In this document: piece by piece, positions 22,994-64,000 of the stretch
How positions within the stretch are numbered: the stretch's first letter is position 1
Layout of the letters: every line of letters begins with the position of its first letter
NCBI GenBank assembly: GCA_020284085.1
Contig: JACEVL010000519.1
Span: forward strand, 794,001-858,000
Length of the DNA: 64,000 nt
Source: Aporrectodea caliginosa
Taxonomy: Eukaryota > Annelida > Clitellata > Crassiclitellata > Lumbricidae
Reading direction: 5' to 3'
Program-made: the position numbers and the translations under genes
Notes under the pieces: model-generated
What the model saw: only the letters and a program-made list of their open reading frames with translations
Told to the model about the DNA's origin: nothing
The model's database searches: none

Positions 22994-23884
22994 TAAGCAT
23001 TTGAGACAAAAAAGAGGAGCTAGAGCTTAGTGCCCCATTTCAAAGGAGGAGGGTTCGAATCCGGTACCAGCAGAAGACTGGGTGCTCCTGCCTCCTCCAG
23101 GGTCTCTTGGGAATCCTGTAAATGGGGTGGGTGACGTTACACAATGCCTTACAGAGCATGTACCAGTGACTTAATTAACATTACTTCCAGTTGTACAAAC
23201 CAATATGTGACACTACTATGCAGTTCTTGTATGTTGCGTTAATTGATTCAGCGTGTTAAGTTGATAAGTTTGGGGGACATGACACCACTTTGCGTTAAGT
23301 GGAACAGCACATTATCTGGCAGCATGATAACAAGTACACACGTTGCATATGGCGCTCTTCAAGCACCTTCCAAAGTGCTGTATGTTGGCTATGTAACCGA
23401 TCTAGACAAGTGTGACCGCTGATAAACAAAAAATGTTCGAGCTGAAGCAATTAAAACTGTATGCATATACATGCATTTAAAGTAAGACTGTTCCAAGAAA
23501 AAGATTGTTCCATTCTCTTGCAAGTTATGAAATAATATTTGAATCACATATTTGTTGCAGTAAGGACTGTGAATGATATTAGTTTCATATTTTGTCCAGT
23601 TGAAAATGAAAGTAAAAGTGGATAAGCAAGATTTGAAGGAATGGAAGGCTGAGTGCCCTCAGGGTTTGCCCCTCTCCTACTAATCACCTGTTCTAGTCCT
23701 CAGAAATAATATCGTCCTGCAGAGTTTTATGTCCTGAGGAAGATGACCAATTATGTATGTGTCAGTGCCTTTGAGCATTAGTGTAACTGTAATGATGACA
23801 GTTTATCTTGCATCGTAAGTAGCAAGTTACCTCTAGGATGCTTTACAATGTCAAGGTCATTACATGGTCCTTACATGTATTTAT
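22994..23884. other. intergenic, nothing recognised
   Basis: No gene, RNA or clear element is seen. Confidence 0.4.
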
Positions 23885-23971
23885 GTATGCATACTTGCAT
23901 AAATACATATATGCATACATACATGCATACATACAAACGTACATACATACATACATACATACATACATACA

Positions 23972-24002
<31 letters not shown>

Positions 24003-24115
24003 GCATGCATGCATGCATGCATGCATACATACAAACATACATACATACATACATACATACATACATACATACATACATACATACACACATACATGCCTAC
24101 ATACATGCATATATA
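23885..24115. repeat. (TACA)n microsatellite
   Basis: TACA/TGCA tetranucleotide repeats of about 230 bp generate spurious frames on both strands. Confidence 0.95.
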
Positions 24116-25416
24116 TATATAAAATTATATTAATACACTTGTGCACATACATACATACATGTGTACACAGTGACAATGCCAATCCTCCATCTCTGAATTG
24201 CCTTAACTTCTGAAAAACTTAAGCAGCATCTTCTCTTCCATTTATTACTTGGTTTGTGAAATGAGAATGCCATAAATAACTCTTCCTTGACCTGCCACTA
24301 TAAAAAAAGCAGCACCTAATTGATCAGCCATGAATATTTTGATGTTATCGACTAAGACCTGTGTGCTATACTTGATGCCATCCAAAGCACGCTTCAGTTC
24401 AATGGAGAAGCGCCGGCTAATGAGAACTCGGTGTCACAGCAAACACTCGGCTGCACAACTATAGCACCATATTTGCGTAACTAAACAATTGTCAGCATGG
24501 TGAGAAGTGGGAACAATGGATGACGATCACGGTGTGGGTGGTAGTGTGTGCCTTTGCAGGCATACACATGCCTGTTTGTTTGTATGTTTGTTGGTCTGTG
24601 TGGCAATGGGCTATAACTAATTTTATGCAGATTGGTGCTGGATCATTGAGTTACTTGCTGTTCAACTTAAAACTGGATTTACATCATGCTGTGGCCAATT
24701 CCAGACCAGAGGTCAGCTAAGGTCGTCTTTGTTTAACGGAAGAGACTGGTTCCAGGATGTTTATTTGCAAATATTCGTTGCCATCAGCCTGGTTCCATTT
24801 TCCATTCGAGACAGAATGCGAAAGTTGACAAGTAGCTTGTGCGTATTCTGGGAAGAATATCGAACGCTGAAGTCTTGAGTTTGTTGCAAGCAAATGGATA
24901 AACTTGGATTTTAAGTAGTATAGCCTGAAGTTGAGCAGTTTATTCGTCTTTTGTGGTGACTTTCAACCAGTCTTTGGCTGTGTCTTGAAGCGTGGGCCAA
25001 GAGTCAAGTTTCAGCGTAATTTCTTTTAGATATCTATGGCAGAGTTTGACACTTTTCCAGAATTTTATGTGATCACAAGCAGACATTATGTTGCAAGACA
25101 AGCATGTCTGAAAGGTATGATTTTATGATTGATTTTTTTACTTTCTAGTTATATATGGATGTTTTTGTGTAAGTCAGTGGGTGCTGTAGTGGATCGAATA
25201 GACTGACAGTCTTAGAAGTTCCTTTGCAGTGGTGTTCATTGTCCTTGTTTAGTAATTAGTTATTCACTGAGATTTGATGATGATGAGTTCTCTGCCCAAA
25301 AGCAGATCCAATGGCTTTTATGCCACCCAGGAATGAGATGAGTGAGGTGTTTTCCCCTTGCCTTCCTCACAGACAATTGTGGGTGAGCAACTTGTTCAGG
25401 GTTCCTACACAGGAGT
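24116..25416. other. intergenic, nothing recognised
   Basis: No coding exon or element is recognised in about 1.3 kb. Confidence 0.4.
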
Positions 25417-25516
25417 GTAGGACATTATCCCCCCCCCCGGACATTATCCCCCGGACATTATCCCCCCGGACATTATCCCCCCGGACATTATCCCCAGGGT
25501 AGGACATTATCCCCCA
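25417..25516. repeat. array of GGACATTATCCCCC, about six copies (left arm)
   Basis: 14-16 bp units in direct orientation. The reverse complement is arrayed at 26974-27090, about 1.46 kb away. Confidence 0.85.
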
Positions 25517-25898
25517 GTCTAAGATATAATCGTATAATATTCTTGCCGAAATGCAGGAAAATGATGAGAATAGTTGTTGGCCTAAATGGAAGTTTGATTT
25601 ATAAGATGCTTAAGTGTTTCCGTAAATAGAAGCTGCATTGATTAATTTAAGTTTTTATTTAATTGAACCAAAGACTTGTTACTGTCAATTGGTTCTTCAG
25701 TTATTAAGTGAAGACTTGTTAGTGTCATATAAATTTTAAGTGAACACGTGTTAATGTATGTTAGTTGCTAACAAAAGTGTCTCATAGCTGAAAAATTGCC
25801 AACAATGCTAAATGCTTATGAACTGAGCGACATTAACAAGTCTTAAGTTATATACATAATTATATACATATATATATATCCATATATATCTATATATA

Positions 25899-26884
25899 CA
25901 CTGTGTCCACGATAAAGTAGAACACTAGACTTTGTGAAATATCTTGGTCAATTGTACCTATATAGGTACTAAATTTGGTGAACATGAACTTCAGTCTATT
26001 CTATCTATACCCTGCAAATTTTATTACAATTGATGCAACGGTTACGAGGAAATACCCTTATGAAATTGGGTGGTTCAGGAACCAAGTTACCAACACGTAA
26101 AACGCATCGACAGATGCGTGCGCGGCTGACCATCTTGGTCAATTGTACCTATATAGGTACTAAATTTGGTGCACATGAACTTCAGTCTATTCTATCTATA
26201 CCCTGCAAATTTTATTAAAATTGATACAACGGTAACGAGGATATACCCTTATGAAATTGGGTGGTTCAGGAACCAAGTTACCAACACGTAGGCCTAAAAC
26301 GCATCGACAGTTGCGTGCGCGGCTGATCATCCTGACTCAGCACCAGTTCTTCGACACTGATATTTGTTTGCGTTCGTAACGCCCGATCTCGTGGTTTCCT
26401 TGCAACTGGTCCGGTTGTGGAAATCTTTTTTAACAGCTTTCTGACACCAGCTAGGGACCAATTTTTCATTGGAAATTCTGTAATGAGTCTCCTTACGCCA
26501 TACCCCTTCGTCTCTCTCAACTCCTTGATTAAAATCTTGTCCTCTGCACTGAAAACCATTTCTTTACAACCAACTACTGTTACGTAAAACAGGTCTCGTA
26601 GTGTAACTGTTTCCGAAAATGACGCTTATAAACAACAGCCTATCCCTGCGGTAGCCAGAAACATGACGTCATTCTATGCGTTTTACGTGTTGGTAACTTG
26701 GTTCCTGAACCACCCAATTTCATAAGGGTATATCCTCGTAACCGTTGCATCAATTGTAATAAAATTTGCAGGGTATAGATAGGATAGACTGAAGTTCATG
26801 TGCACCAAATTTAGTTCCTATAATGGTACAATTGACCAAGATATTTAACAAAGTCTAGTGTTCTACTTTATCGTGGACACAGTG
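25899..26884. mobile_element. mariner/Tc1-type element, long inverted repeats, copy 1
   Basis: TA duplications flank inverted ends beginning CACTGTGTCCACGATAAAG. The inverted repeats run for about 200 bp. The left arm is enlarged by a 191-bp tandem duplication (second unit from about 26133). It carries a minus-strand helix-turn-helix fragment (26278-26559) but no catalytic domain. Confidence 0.88.
26278..26559 (-). pseudogene. mariner-type transposase N-terminal (HTH) fragment
   Basis: It begins with an ATG and VFSAEDKILIKELRETKGYG, then RRLITEFPMKNW and RKLLKKISTTGPVARKP, a typical paired-like DNA-binding domain of mariner-family transposases. The later part (VEELVLSQDD) is the start of the linker. 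The DDE catalytic domain is absent, so it could at most bind DNA. Confidence 0.75.
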
Positions 26885-26973
26885 TATATAGGATAACATA
26901 TGTACATGTATATATAAATACATATATATACAAACATACGTATAAATATGTACATATACATATATTTACACAG

Positions 26974-27090
26974 AGGGGGGATAATGTCCGGGGGGATAAT
27001 GTCCTACACAAAATCGGGGGGGGATAATGTCCGGGGGATAATGTCCGGGGGATAATGTCCGGGGGATAATGTCCGGGGGATAATGTCCGT
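26974..27090. repeat. array of GGGGGATAATGTCC, about seven copies (right arm)
   Basis: This is the inverted counterpart of 25417-25516. Together they bracket a segment containing the mariner element at 25899-26884. Confidence 0.85.
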
Positions 27091-27471
27091 TCCCCACACA
27101 GTGGCTTGAGGTAGAATCGAACCTGTGACCCTCCAGTTACAAGCGCAGAACATACTGCTACACAACCGTGTCCCATTACTGAGATTTAATTAGCACCAAT
27201 TGAAAAGCCTTTACAGGTTAGACCAGTTCTCTTCCTGGAGTTTCCACCGAAGGAGCCTGTTGTTTGAGTGGGTGTCTGAGGCTTGATGAAATTAATTAGG
27301 CAAACATGAACCGCTCCTAAACCAGTTAAACCCACATGAATGTCAGTGTGCTACTAATTAGCCGGTGTTTTAAACTTGGTTTTTCCATTGGATTTTGATT
27401 TTTTTATTGCGACTTCACTCTAAGTATTTACTGACTGTCGTGGACATTCTGATTAAACTGCTATGGAAGTC

Positions 27472-27526
27472 ATTAGATTAGATTAGATTAGATTAGATTA
27501 GATTAGATTAGATTAGATTAGATTAG
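27472..27526. repeat. (ATTAG)n microsatellite
   Basis: A pure pentanucleotide array of about 11 units. Confidence 0.95.
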
Positions 27527-27594
27527 TAGCTGGAGCCTTCTAAAACTACCTTTAAGATCCATGTGACCATGTCAAATACTGCGTGTTATAACGA

Positions 27595-27860
27595 GGAACT
27601 TGAATTAAAATAAGGTCATGTTCAAAATATAACGAAATGCTGTGTCCTTATTGGAACTTGTGTTATAAGAAAGTGTATTCTAAAGAGGTTCATGTTTATG
27701 CCAAAATGACATTAGCAGATCTTGCATTATAAGAATGCATGTTAAAAGGAAGTTCATGTGTATTTGCAAAATGATCTTACGAAGAACTTGTATATAAGAA
27801 AGGGTCCTTTAAGGATGTTCGTGTGTAATTCCAAATTCCAATTTCAAGTTACACCGGGTG
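27595..27860. repeat. degenerate ~70-bp tandem repeat
   Basis: Three or four diverged units share GAACTTG-TTATAAGAAAG and GTTCATGTGTAT-like blocks. Confidence 0.6.
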
Positions 27861-28156
27861 TAATGAACTGCAGTAATTACTAAACATGAAACCATCCAGG
27901 TCCAACATCTCTTCATGCTAGTCTTGAGCAGATGGTGATGTTTCTAAATCCTGAGAGGAGGTCTGAGCAGCTCGGTGTGCTGTCTACTGCCTGTCATCTG
28001 CTGACAAGTGGTACTGAGTTCTTAACCCTTCAGTAACGAGAAATAAATGACTTTACCTGAAATGAATACTGTTGTCATGGTTTTTCGGATTGAAAATAAT
28101 CATACCTGAAAGTGTACCTGAAATGAAGACCATAGTTTTCAATACCCAATAATCTA

Positions 28157-28955
28157 CACTGTGTCCACGATAAAGTAGAACACAAGACTTTGTGAAATAT
28201 CTTGGTCAATTGTAGTATTATAGGTACTAAATTTGGTGCACATGAACTTCAGTCTATTCTATCTATACCCTGCAAATTTTATTACAATTGATGCAACGGT
28301 TACGAGGATATACCCTTATGAAATTGGGTGGTTCAGGAACCAAGTTACCAAACAGTAAAACGCATCGACAGATGCGTGCGCGGCTGATCATCCTGACTGA
28401 GCACCAGTTCTTCGACAGCATTGATATTTGTTTGCGTTCGTAACGCCTGATCTCGTGGTTTCCTTGCAACTGATCCGGTTGTGGCAATCTTTTTAACAGC
28501 TTGCTGACACCAGCTAGGGACCAATTTTTTCATTGGAAATTCTGTAATGAGTCTCCTTGCGCCATACCCCTTCGTCTTTCTCAACTCCTTGATTAAAATC
28601 TTGTCCGCTGCGCTGAAAACCATTTCTTTACAACCAACTACTGTTACGTAAAACAGGTCTCGTATAGTGTAACTGTTTCAGAAAATGAAGCTTATAAACA
28701 GCAGCCTATGTATCCCCCGCGGCAGCCAGAAAAATGACGTCATTCTATGCGTTTTACTGTTTGGTAACTTGGTTCCTGAACTACCCAATTTCATAAGCGT
28801 ATATCTTCGTAACGGTTGCATCAATTGAAATAAAATTTGCAGGGTATAGATCGAATAGACTGATGTTCATGTGCACCAAATTTAGTACCTATAGTACTAC
28901 AATTGACCAAGATATTTCAAAAAGTCTAGTGTTCTACTTTATCGTGGACACAGTG
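28157..28955. mobile_element. mariner/Tc1-type element, copy 2, 799 bp
   Basis: Same ends as 25899-26884 (CACTGTGTCCACGATAAAG inverted) with TA at 28155-28156 and 28956-28957. The arms are about 200 bp and not duplicated. It keeps the same minus-strand HTH fragment and lacks the catalytic domain. Confidence 0.9.
28345..28623 (-). pseudogene. mariner-type transposase N-terminal (HTH) fragment, copy 2
   Basis: It begins with an ATG and VFSAADKILIKELRKTKGYG, then RRLITEFPMKK. It is near-identical to 26278-26559 up to small indels. Both copies keep the ATG and the HTH and stop near the same point. Confidence 0.75.
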
Positions 28956-29459
28956 TAGATGAAATAATTATACACTGCTCTAAGTTGCAGTGTCTTTTCA
29001 AAACAGTTTCCTTCAGTAACAAGAAATACACGACTTTACTGAAAATGAATGCTACTGTCATGGGTTTTATGATTCAGTATATACCTGAAAGTGCACCCGA
29101 GATGATTACCATAGTTTCCAAAGCCCAACAGTTTAGGTAAAATGATTATACTGTACATAAGTTTCAGTAGAAGTTTCTTTTACATCTAGAAGATTACTAT
29201 TTATCTCCAAGGCAGCCTGTGCTTTGGTTAACTGGTTAACTGCAGAACAGTTCCTGTGCTGATTATTGTTTGTGAGCTGTGATTAATTGGAGTAATTTTA
29301 GAATCCCCTAATTGGCTGTGTTTGGCACTTGTCCAAATGGTTTTATGGCCTTTGTGCAGCTGGAGTGGTCTCAGATGTGTTTAGGTTTTTCTCTGCTGGA
29401 ATCCGGAATTGTAATTGATAGCCTAGACATCAAAAAGCACAGAATTGGAATGCAGTTTC

Positions 29460-29790
29460 CACCACCACCATGAATACCACCACCACCACCACCACCACCA
29501 CCACCACCACTATGACCAACTTTGCCACTGCCTGTACTATGGTAGTGCCAGTCCCATGCCTGGATACAGAAGGAGGGTGACTTGAATCATCTTAGTTATG
29601 ACATAGCATCATAAACACAGTTACTAACCACCCTGACCACCACCACAACCATGACCTTCGCAACCACCATCATCACAACCACCATGACCACTACCACCAC
29701 AAACAGTATGACCACCACAACCACCATGACCACCACCACCACCACCATGACCACCACAGCCACCACCACCACCACCACCACCACCGTGAC
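29460..29790. repeat. (ACC)n / (CCA)n trinucleotide repeats
   Basis: Two blocks (about 29460-29510 and 29630-29790) of imperfect ACC repeats. The Val-rich and Thr-rich open frames here are repeat products. Confidence 0.9.
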
Positions 29791-31199
29791 CACTACCGCC
29801 GAGGAGTTCAAAGATTTTTGCGGCTGCTTTGATTGAAGTTGCAACATCCCTGTGTGTTCAGCAGCAGCAGCTGCAAGTGGATGCAAGCGGTACAGCTGAA
29901 GAGAAACCCTCGAAAGCGAAAGCATATTTCCGGTCTGTGGCAGAGAGTGTATCTGCGTAGAAACAGCCACTCCACTTCTGGAATATTATGCCAACAGATC
30001 AATAGCTATTCGTGGTCATAAGAGACTTCTCTGCGTTTACCATCTCATCTGTTTTGTTTGTTTAGCAAATAATGATTTTAATTGTTCTGCATCAGAGAAG
30101 CTGATTATCATCGGAAGGAGATTTTTATAAGTTCTAAATATGGTTATCGACTATTAAGCGTTTCCACTTATCCATCTTCGGGTGAAATCCCAGTATAACA
30201 TGTAGTTGCCTATTTACCAGGCTGGGGCAGTCAGTCTCTAATGGCCTTTCTCACCAGACACTGTGTTGCAATGTTCTCTTCATTTTTTTCTTTTCTATCT
30301 CTGCCATGTACATTTGCAATGAAAGTCACCATAAAACTACTTTGTGAAGTAGAAATACTTGGACTCCATAGCAACTACGTATGCCCTGGCCCACCCACCC
30401 ATTTGCAGAATTACCTCATCCTAGCATGTCTAAAAATTGTTACTATTCCTATGACCAAATGAAATCAATGTTGTTGTGAGTCTTGTAATGTGTCAAGAAA
30501 AGTCTTGTTGTTGTATAGTTGTTATGTTGGACCTGTTGGTGTTTGGGCCGCTTTAGATCAAACAACACTGGAACATGTAGTCACTGTAGTAAGGGAATCA
30601 CTGTTGTCACAGCCTCACAGGTGTAATCATTATAAGGCAAAGTTCCTGGCTCAAGCCCAGCCTCTAATACATTTAATTTAGATACTTAACTATAATTTGA
30701 TCCACTAACATATTTCATCACTCTTCAATAAGTTGGATGGAGCTTTTGGAAAGATTTCATCATATAAACAAACTGACTTATGTATAGAAGGGAGAGGATG
30801 AGACGGGAGAACTAATTGAGCTCTCCTAAGAATTGATTTTTGTGCCAGTGATTAATTACCTTGATGCTGTTGCTAGAGATATATCAAGAATGATTAGTTA
30901 ACCCATCTGTTTGGTTCTGTTTGTGGTCATTGTGTCATCCATAAACCTTGCAATTACTAATTAAGTTGAAAATGAATCTTCACCTTTATTGTCATCTCGT
31001 ATAGTCAGGTGTGAAGCACCTCTGATTAATTTACTGAAGAAGTGCCAAGTAAATCTGCACTTACAGTTACAAATTTATGAAGCATAGTTTTAGCTTTTAA
31101 AGATAAATTGCTGTATTCTTTTAGTTTCTGGGACAAAGCAGGTTCTCTCTCTTACTGTCTGTTTGTCTGTCTGTGTGTTTCTCTGTCTGTCTGTCTATC
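29791..31199. other. intergenic, nothing recognised
   Basis: No exon or element is recognised; a TCTG-rich run begins at about 31145. Confidence 0.4.
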
Positions 31200-31542
31200 T
31201 AGGAAAATTGTTTGGAGTTAAAGTGTCTGAGCTATGAAGAATGGTTGAAAAGGTGTCTACTAACAACATTAGAGAGAAGGAGGAGAAGAGAAGACCTAAT
31301 TGAAGCCTACTGGATTATTACTGGAAAGGAGGCAGTGCAGTAGAAGAACGTTCTTTGAATTAGCACTAAACAAGGCGACTTGGGGACATAGGTATAAATT
31401 ATTTAAGAAACCGAAAGGAACATTACGGCAGAAATTCTTTGGTGCAGGAGTTGTGGACTTGTGGAATGGTTTGGATGATAGTACTGTTTCCGTGGATACT
31501 ATCACAGCTTTTAAGAGGAAGATAGGAGAGATAGGTTATTGA
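31200..31542 (+). pseudogene. LINE C-terminal fragment (CR1/L2-like), frameshifted
   Basis: One frame reads LSYEEWLKRCLLTTLERRRR and REDLIEAYWIITGKEAVQ then a stop. The neighbouring frame continues FFELALNKATWGHRYKLFKK, KPKGTLRQKFFGAGVVDLWN and FKRKIGEIGY. This is the usual end of a LINE reverse transcriptase ORF (RR..L...YKI..G., RGH..K, F..R....WN.L....V.......FK..L). Confidence 0.8.
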
Positions 31543-31609
31543 GTTAGGCACTACTGGTTAACTCGCAGTGGTTCTAACACTGACTACAGGTCTTCTGGAC
31601 CACTTAAAA

Positions 31610-31765
31610 CCCTTCTTATCTGTCTCTGTCTCTGTTTCTGTATCTCTGTCTTGCACTCTCTTTGTCTCTGTCTCTCTGTCTCTGTTTCTGTCTTGCTCTG
31701 TCTCTCTGTCTCTGTCTGTCTGTCTCTATTTCTGTCTCTACTGTCTCTGTCTGTCTGTCTCTTGC
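31610..31765. repeat. (TCTCTG)n-type pyrimidine-rich repeat
   Basis: TCTG/TCTC/TTTCTG repeats over about 155 bp. The Ser/Val/Cys/Leu and Arg/Gln/Thr frames are artefacts. Confidence 0.9.
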
Positions 31766-33146
31766 TTTTTCTTGAGGCCATGAAAGGAGTATGGCACCAG
31801 CAAGGACATCTGGGCATTAGTTTCTGCTCCTGTTTCCCTAAAGACAGCAGAAGGCTGTGAGGGCTTATTCATGAAGATTTGGAGGCATTTGGTACATAAT
31901 TCTGTGAATGATTGAAATGGATGCACAAACAGTAGGATGGAGGATTCAAGTTACTGTTAAGTAGCTGCTGCGTGAGGAAATAGAAGATGCTTTTTAGTGT
32001 ACAGATTGTATGAGAGCTTTGCTCCTGAGAACTAAGGTACTCTGAGGTGCAGATTATGTGTAACAGTGATGGGGTATTTTGCCTATAACTTAAGATACAG
32101 CTTCAAAGAGTTTTTTAAATGAAATCTGCACAGCATTGGATTGCAAGGCACTGAATGGCACTATAGAAATATTCAATTAAATGTACCTGGATATCATTGG
32201 TCACTCCATGTTACTAGGGGCAAGCTGTAACCATCAATGCTGCCTCTGTTTAAAGTCTGGGTTGCCAGGCAGCATTTGACTACAGAGACTAGATTTTAAA
32301 GTCATCCAGCCACAGGCCTTAAGAATGCTCCTGTTAAATAATAGACTTTCTAAACACCCATAATTACATGTGCCAACAGGTCTAAATGTGGGCTGTGACT
32401 GCATGTAGTAAACACTAAACAATGAATGACTAGGAGAACAACCCGTGTTCCAACAGCAACCTCCTGCACTAGTAATTAATGGAAAGCGGCACGGTCAATT
32501 CATGTTTGATTATGCAGATTAAATTAAATTAGTCCAGCCGGCTGTTGTGTTGGGGTACCTTCCTGAGACCACGGATAAGCTTGACCATGGTGTTGATAAA
32601 GCCTCTGGGGGATACTGGTCTGTTTGCCCCAGACTGTCCTGCCTGTGCATGTCCCAAGGTTCTGGAATTTACTACCTTTGAGTCCCATCATCACAGAGTA
32701 GTGTAGACATGGCCAGCGAATGAGACCACGTAGTGCTCTGAGTTTTTGAGATCTGTTGTCCGTTAACTTAGGTCGATGTATCTGTGTTTATGATTCTTCT
32801 AGCCGCCGCACTCGTATCAGAAATTGATTTCAGAATTGAACTCTCACACTTCGCGGCTACTGATTATATATAGCTGTAAATTGAGTTGTTAAATTTGAGT
32901 TTCTGCAGTATAAGGGCGGCAGTTTCGAAGGGAGAAATCAACGTTTATTCAACTGCTTGTAGTTTTTGTTGATGCTGTGCATATGCATTGACAAGCATAG
33001 CCATAAACTAACTGAGAAACCAAGCGAATTAACTGAAACTGTTGAGTCTTCTGAGATCTTTTATTTGGGAAACACTTTTCTGTAGTCATCATACAAAGAA
33101 GAAATAGTAGGCCTACAAGTGATCTGCCAAAGTCTCCTCTGGCAAC
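31766..33146. promoter_or_regulatory. upstream region of the nesprin gene
   Basis: No other gene is seen. The promoter and 5' UTR of the isoform starting at 33147 presumably lie here, but no transcription start can be placed. Additional non-coding first exons further left cannot be excluded. Confidence 0.35.
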
Positions 33147-63323
<30,177 letters not shown>

Positions 63324-64000
63324 GTTAGGATGTTTAAGTTAGCCAAGCCTTGGAAATTCAGAATAGACTGCATACATTAATTAAATAAAATTTAATAATT
63401 GTAATGAGATATGACTTTTTTGTTCTTCTGATATTATGCATAGCTGTTGTTAAGTATGAGCATTTGTCTTGTGCTAATAAAGATTACTTACTTACTTACC
63501 ATCATTCTTTAATAATTATATCTTGATGCTTTCAACTTTGCTTTAGAAGTTTTAAGTGATTTAAAAATACCAGTTTTATTTACATGCCTTTTTATGGTCT
63601 AAGTTTGACTATTTCCATAAAAAGTTAAGAAGTTAGGTATTATATTTATTATCATTGTGGCTTTGATTTTGATATTGCATCAAGTGTCAGCATAAATGTA
63701 ATCTCTTTTTGTGTATTGAAACCTAAATTAGTTTAATATGCACAATAACTTCAGTGAATAATTTTTGTATTATAACTTGGTTTAACTTCATTGATCAGCC
63801 TTCAAAAGTGGTCTGGTATTCTTTACTTCCTATTGGGTATGTTATTATTTTTGGAATCTGATGAATGAATGTTTATAAGCTTTTTCGTAGTTATGTTGTA
63901 TTGCAGAGATTGCTTGAGCAAAGTTATAAGTGCTAATACTCGGTAAATACATACAGATACATATAAATAGATATGGTCAATTCTTGTAGAGCATGATGGA
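63324..64000 (+). other. nesprin intron 18 (partial)
   Basis: No exon seen. A repeat tail (AATAAAGATTACTTACTTAC) lies at about 63475-63500. Confidence 0.5.

Larger units (their letters stand above)
28024..29140. repeat. direct repeat flanking mariner copy 2
   Basis: About 28024-28153 and 29010-29140 are diverged copies of one another (CTTCAGTAACGAGAAATA, CTGTCATGGTTTTT, ACCTGAAAGTGTACC, GACCATAGTTTTC). The mariner element sits just after the first. Confidence 0.65.

Noticed and set aside
27472..27526. Telomere-like repeat
   Set aside because: The unit is ATTAG (5 bp), not the metazoan TTAGGG, and lies internally.
29596..29970. Val-rich membrane-like protein on the minus strand
   Set aside because: It is a translation of (ACC)n repeats with no support outside them.

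Overview
This is a 64 kb piece of animal nuclear DNA. It has spliced genes with GT-AG introns, a eukaryotic tRNA gene with internal pol III boxes, and dense SINE, LINE and DNA-transposon debris with many microsatellites. The repeat spectrum (dimeric tRNA SINEs with a CORE-like body, many short hAT, piggyBac and mariner derivatives, CR1/L2-like LINE 3' ends) and vertebrate-like gene structures suggest an invertebrate metazoan, perhaps a marine deuterostome. I cannot name the species.

Left end (1-8860): two genes face away from each other. The minus-strand gene is the 5' part of a synaptogyrin (MARVEL-family vesicle protein), with its start at 5380, two exons in the window and the remainder beyond base 1. 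The plus-strand gene (6279-8857) encodes a complete 266-residue nuclear-looking protein with one CCCH zinc finger, in two exons. About 0.9 kb of possible shared promoter lies between them and contains a 35-bp palindrome flanked by 8-bp direct repeats.

Middle (8860-33100): no protein gene recognised. It holds one intact tRNA-Thr(AGU) gene and a mosaic of mobile elements: four clean short hAT-type elements with matching 8-bp target duplications (a fifth lies in the zinc-finger gene intron), two mariner-type elements that keep only the transposase helix-turn-helix part, inverted arrays of a 14-bp motif, tRNA-derived SINEs, decayed LINE 3' ends (one with a 24-bp minisatellite grown inside its reverse transcriptase), and long simple repeats.

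Right half (33147-end): the 5' part of a nesprin (SYNE1/SYNE2-type) gene on the plus strand. I resolved 18 coding exons with consistent splice phase (3027 nt, 1009 codons): a short N-terminus, CH1, a linker, CH2, then spectrin-like repeats running off the right edge. Two long open reading frames inside its introns look like unrecognised coding exons. One is a 294-codon alternative first exon between CH1 and CH2 that would give a CH2-only N-terminus. The other is a 1617-nt phase 0-0 cassette between CH2 and the spectrin repeats. Other oddities are a five-fold 22-bp tandem repeat of an exon end with its splice donor, a GC-AG intron, and an exact 73-bp copy of part of exon 11 within intron 12.
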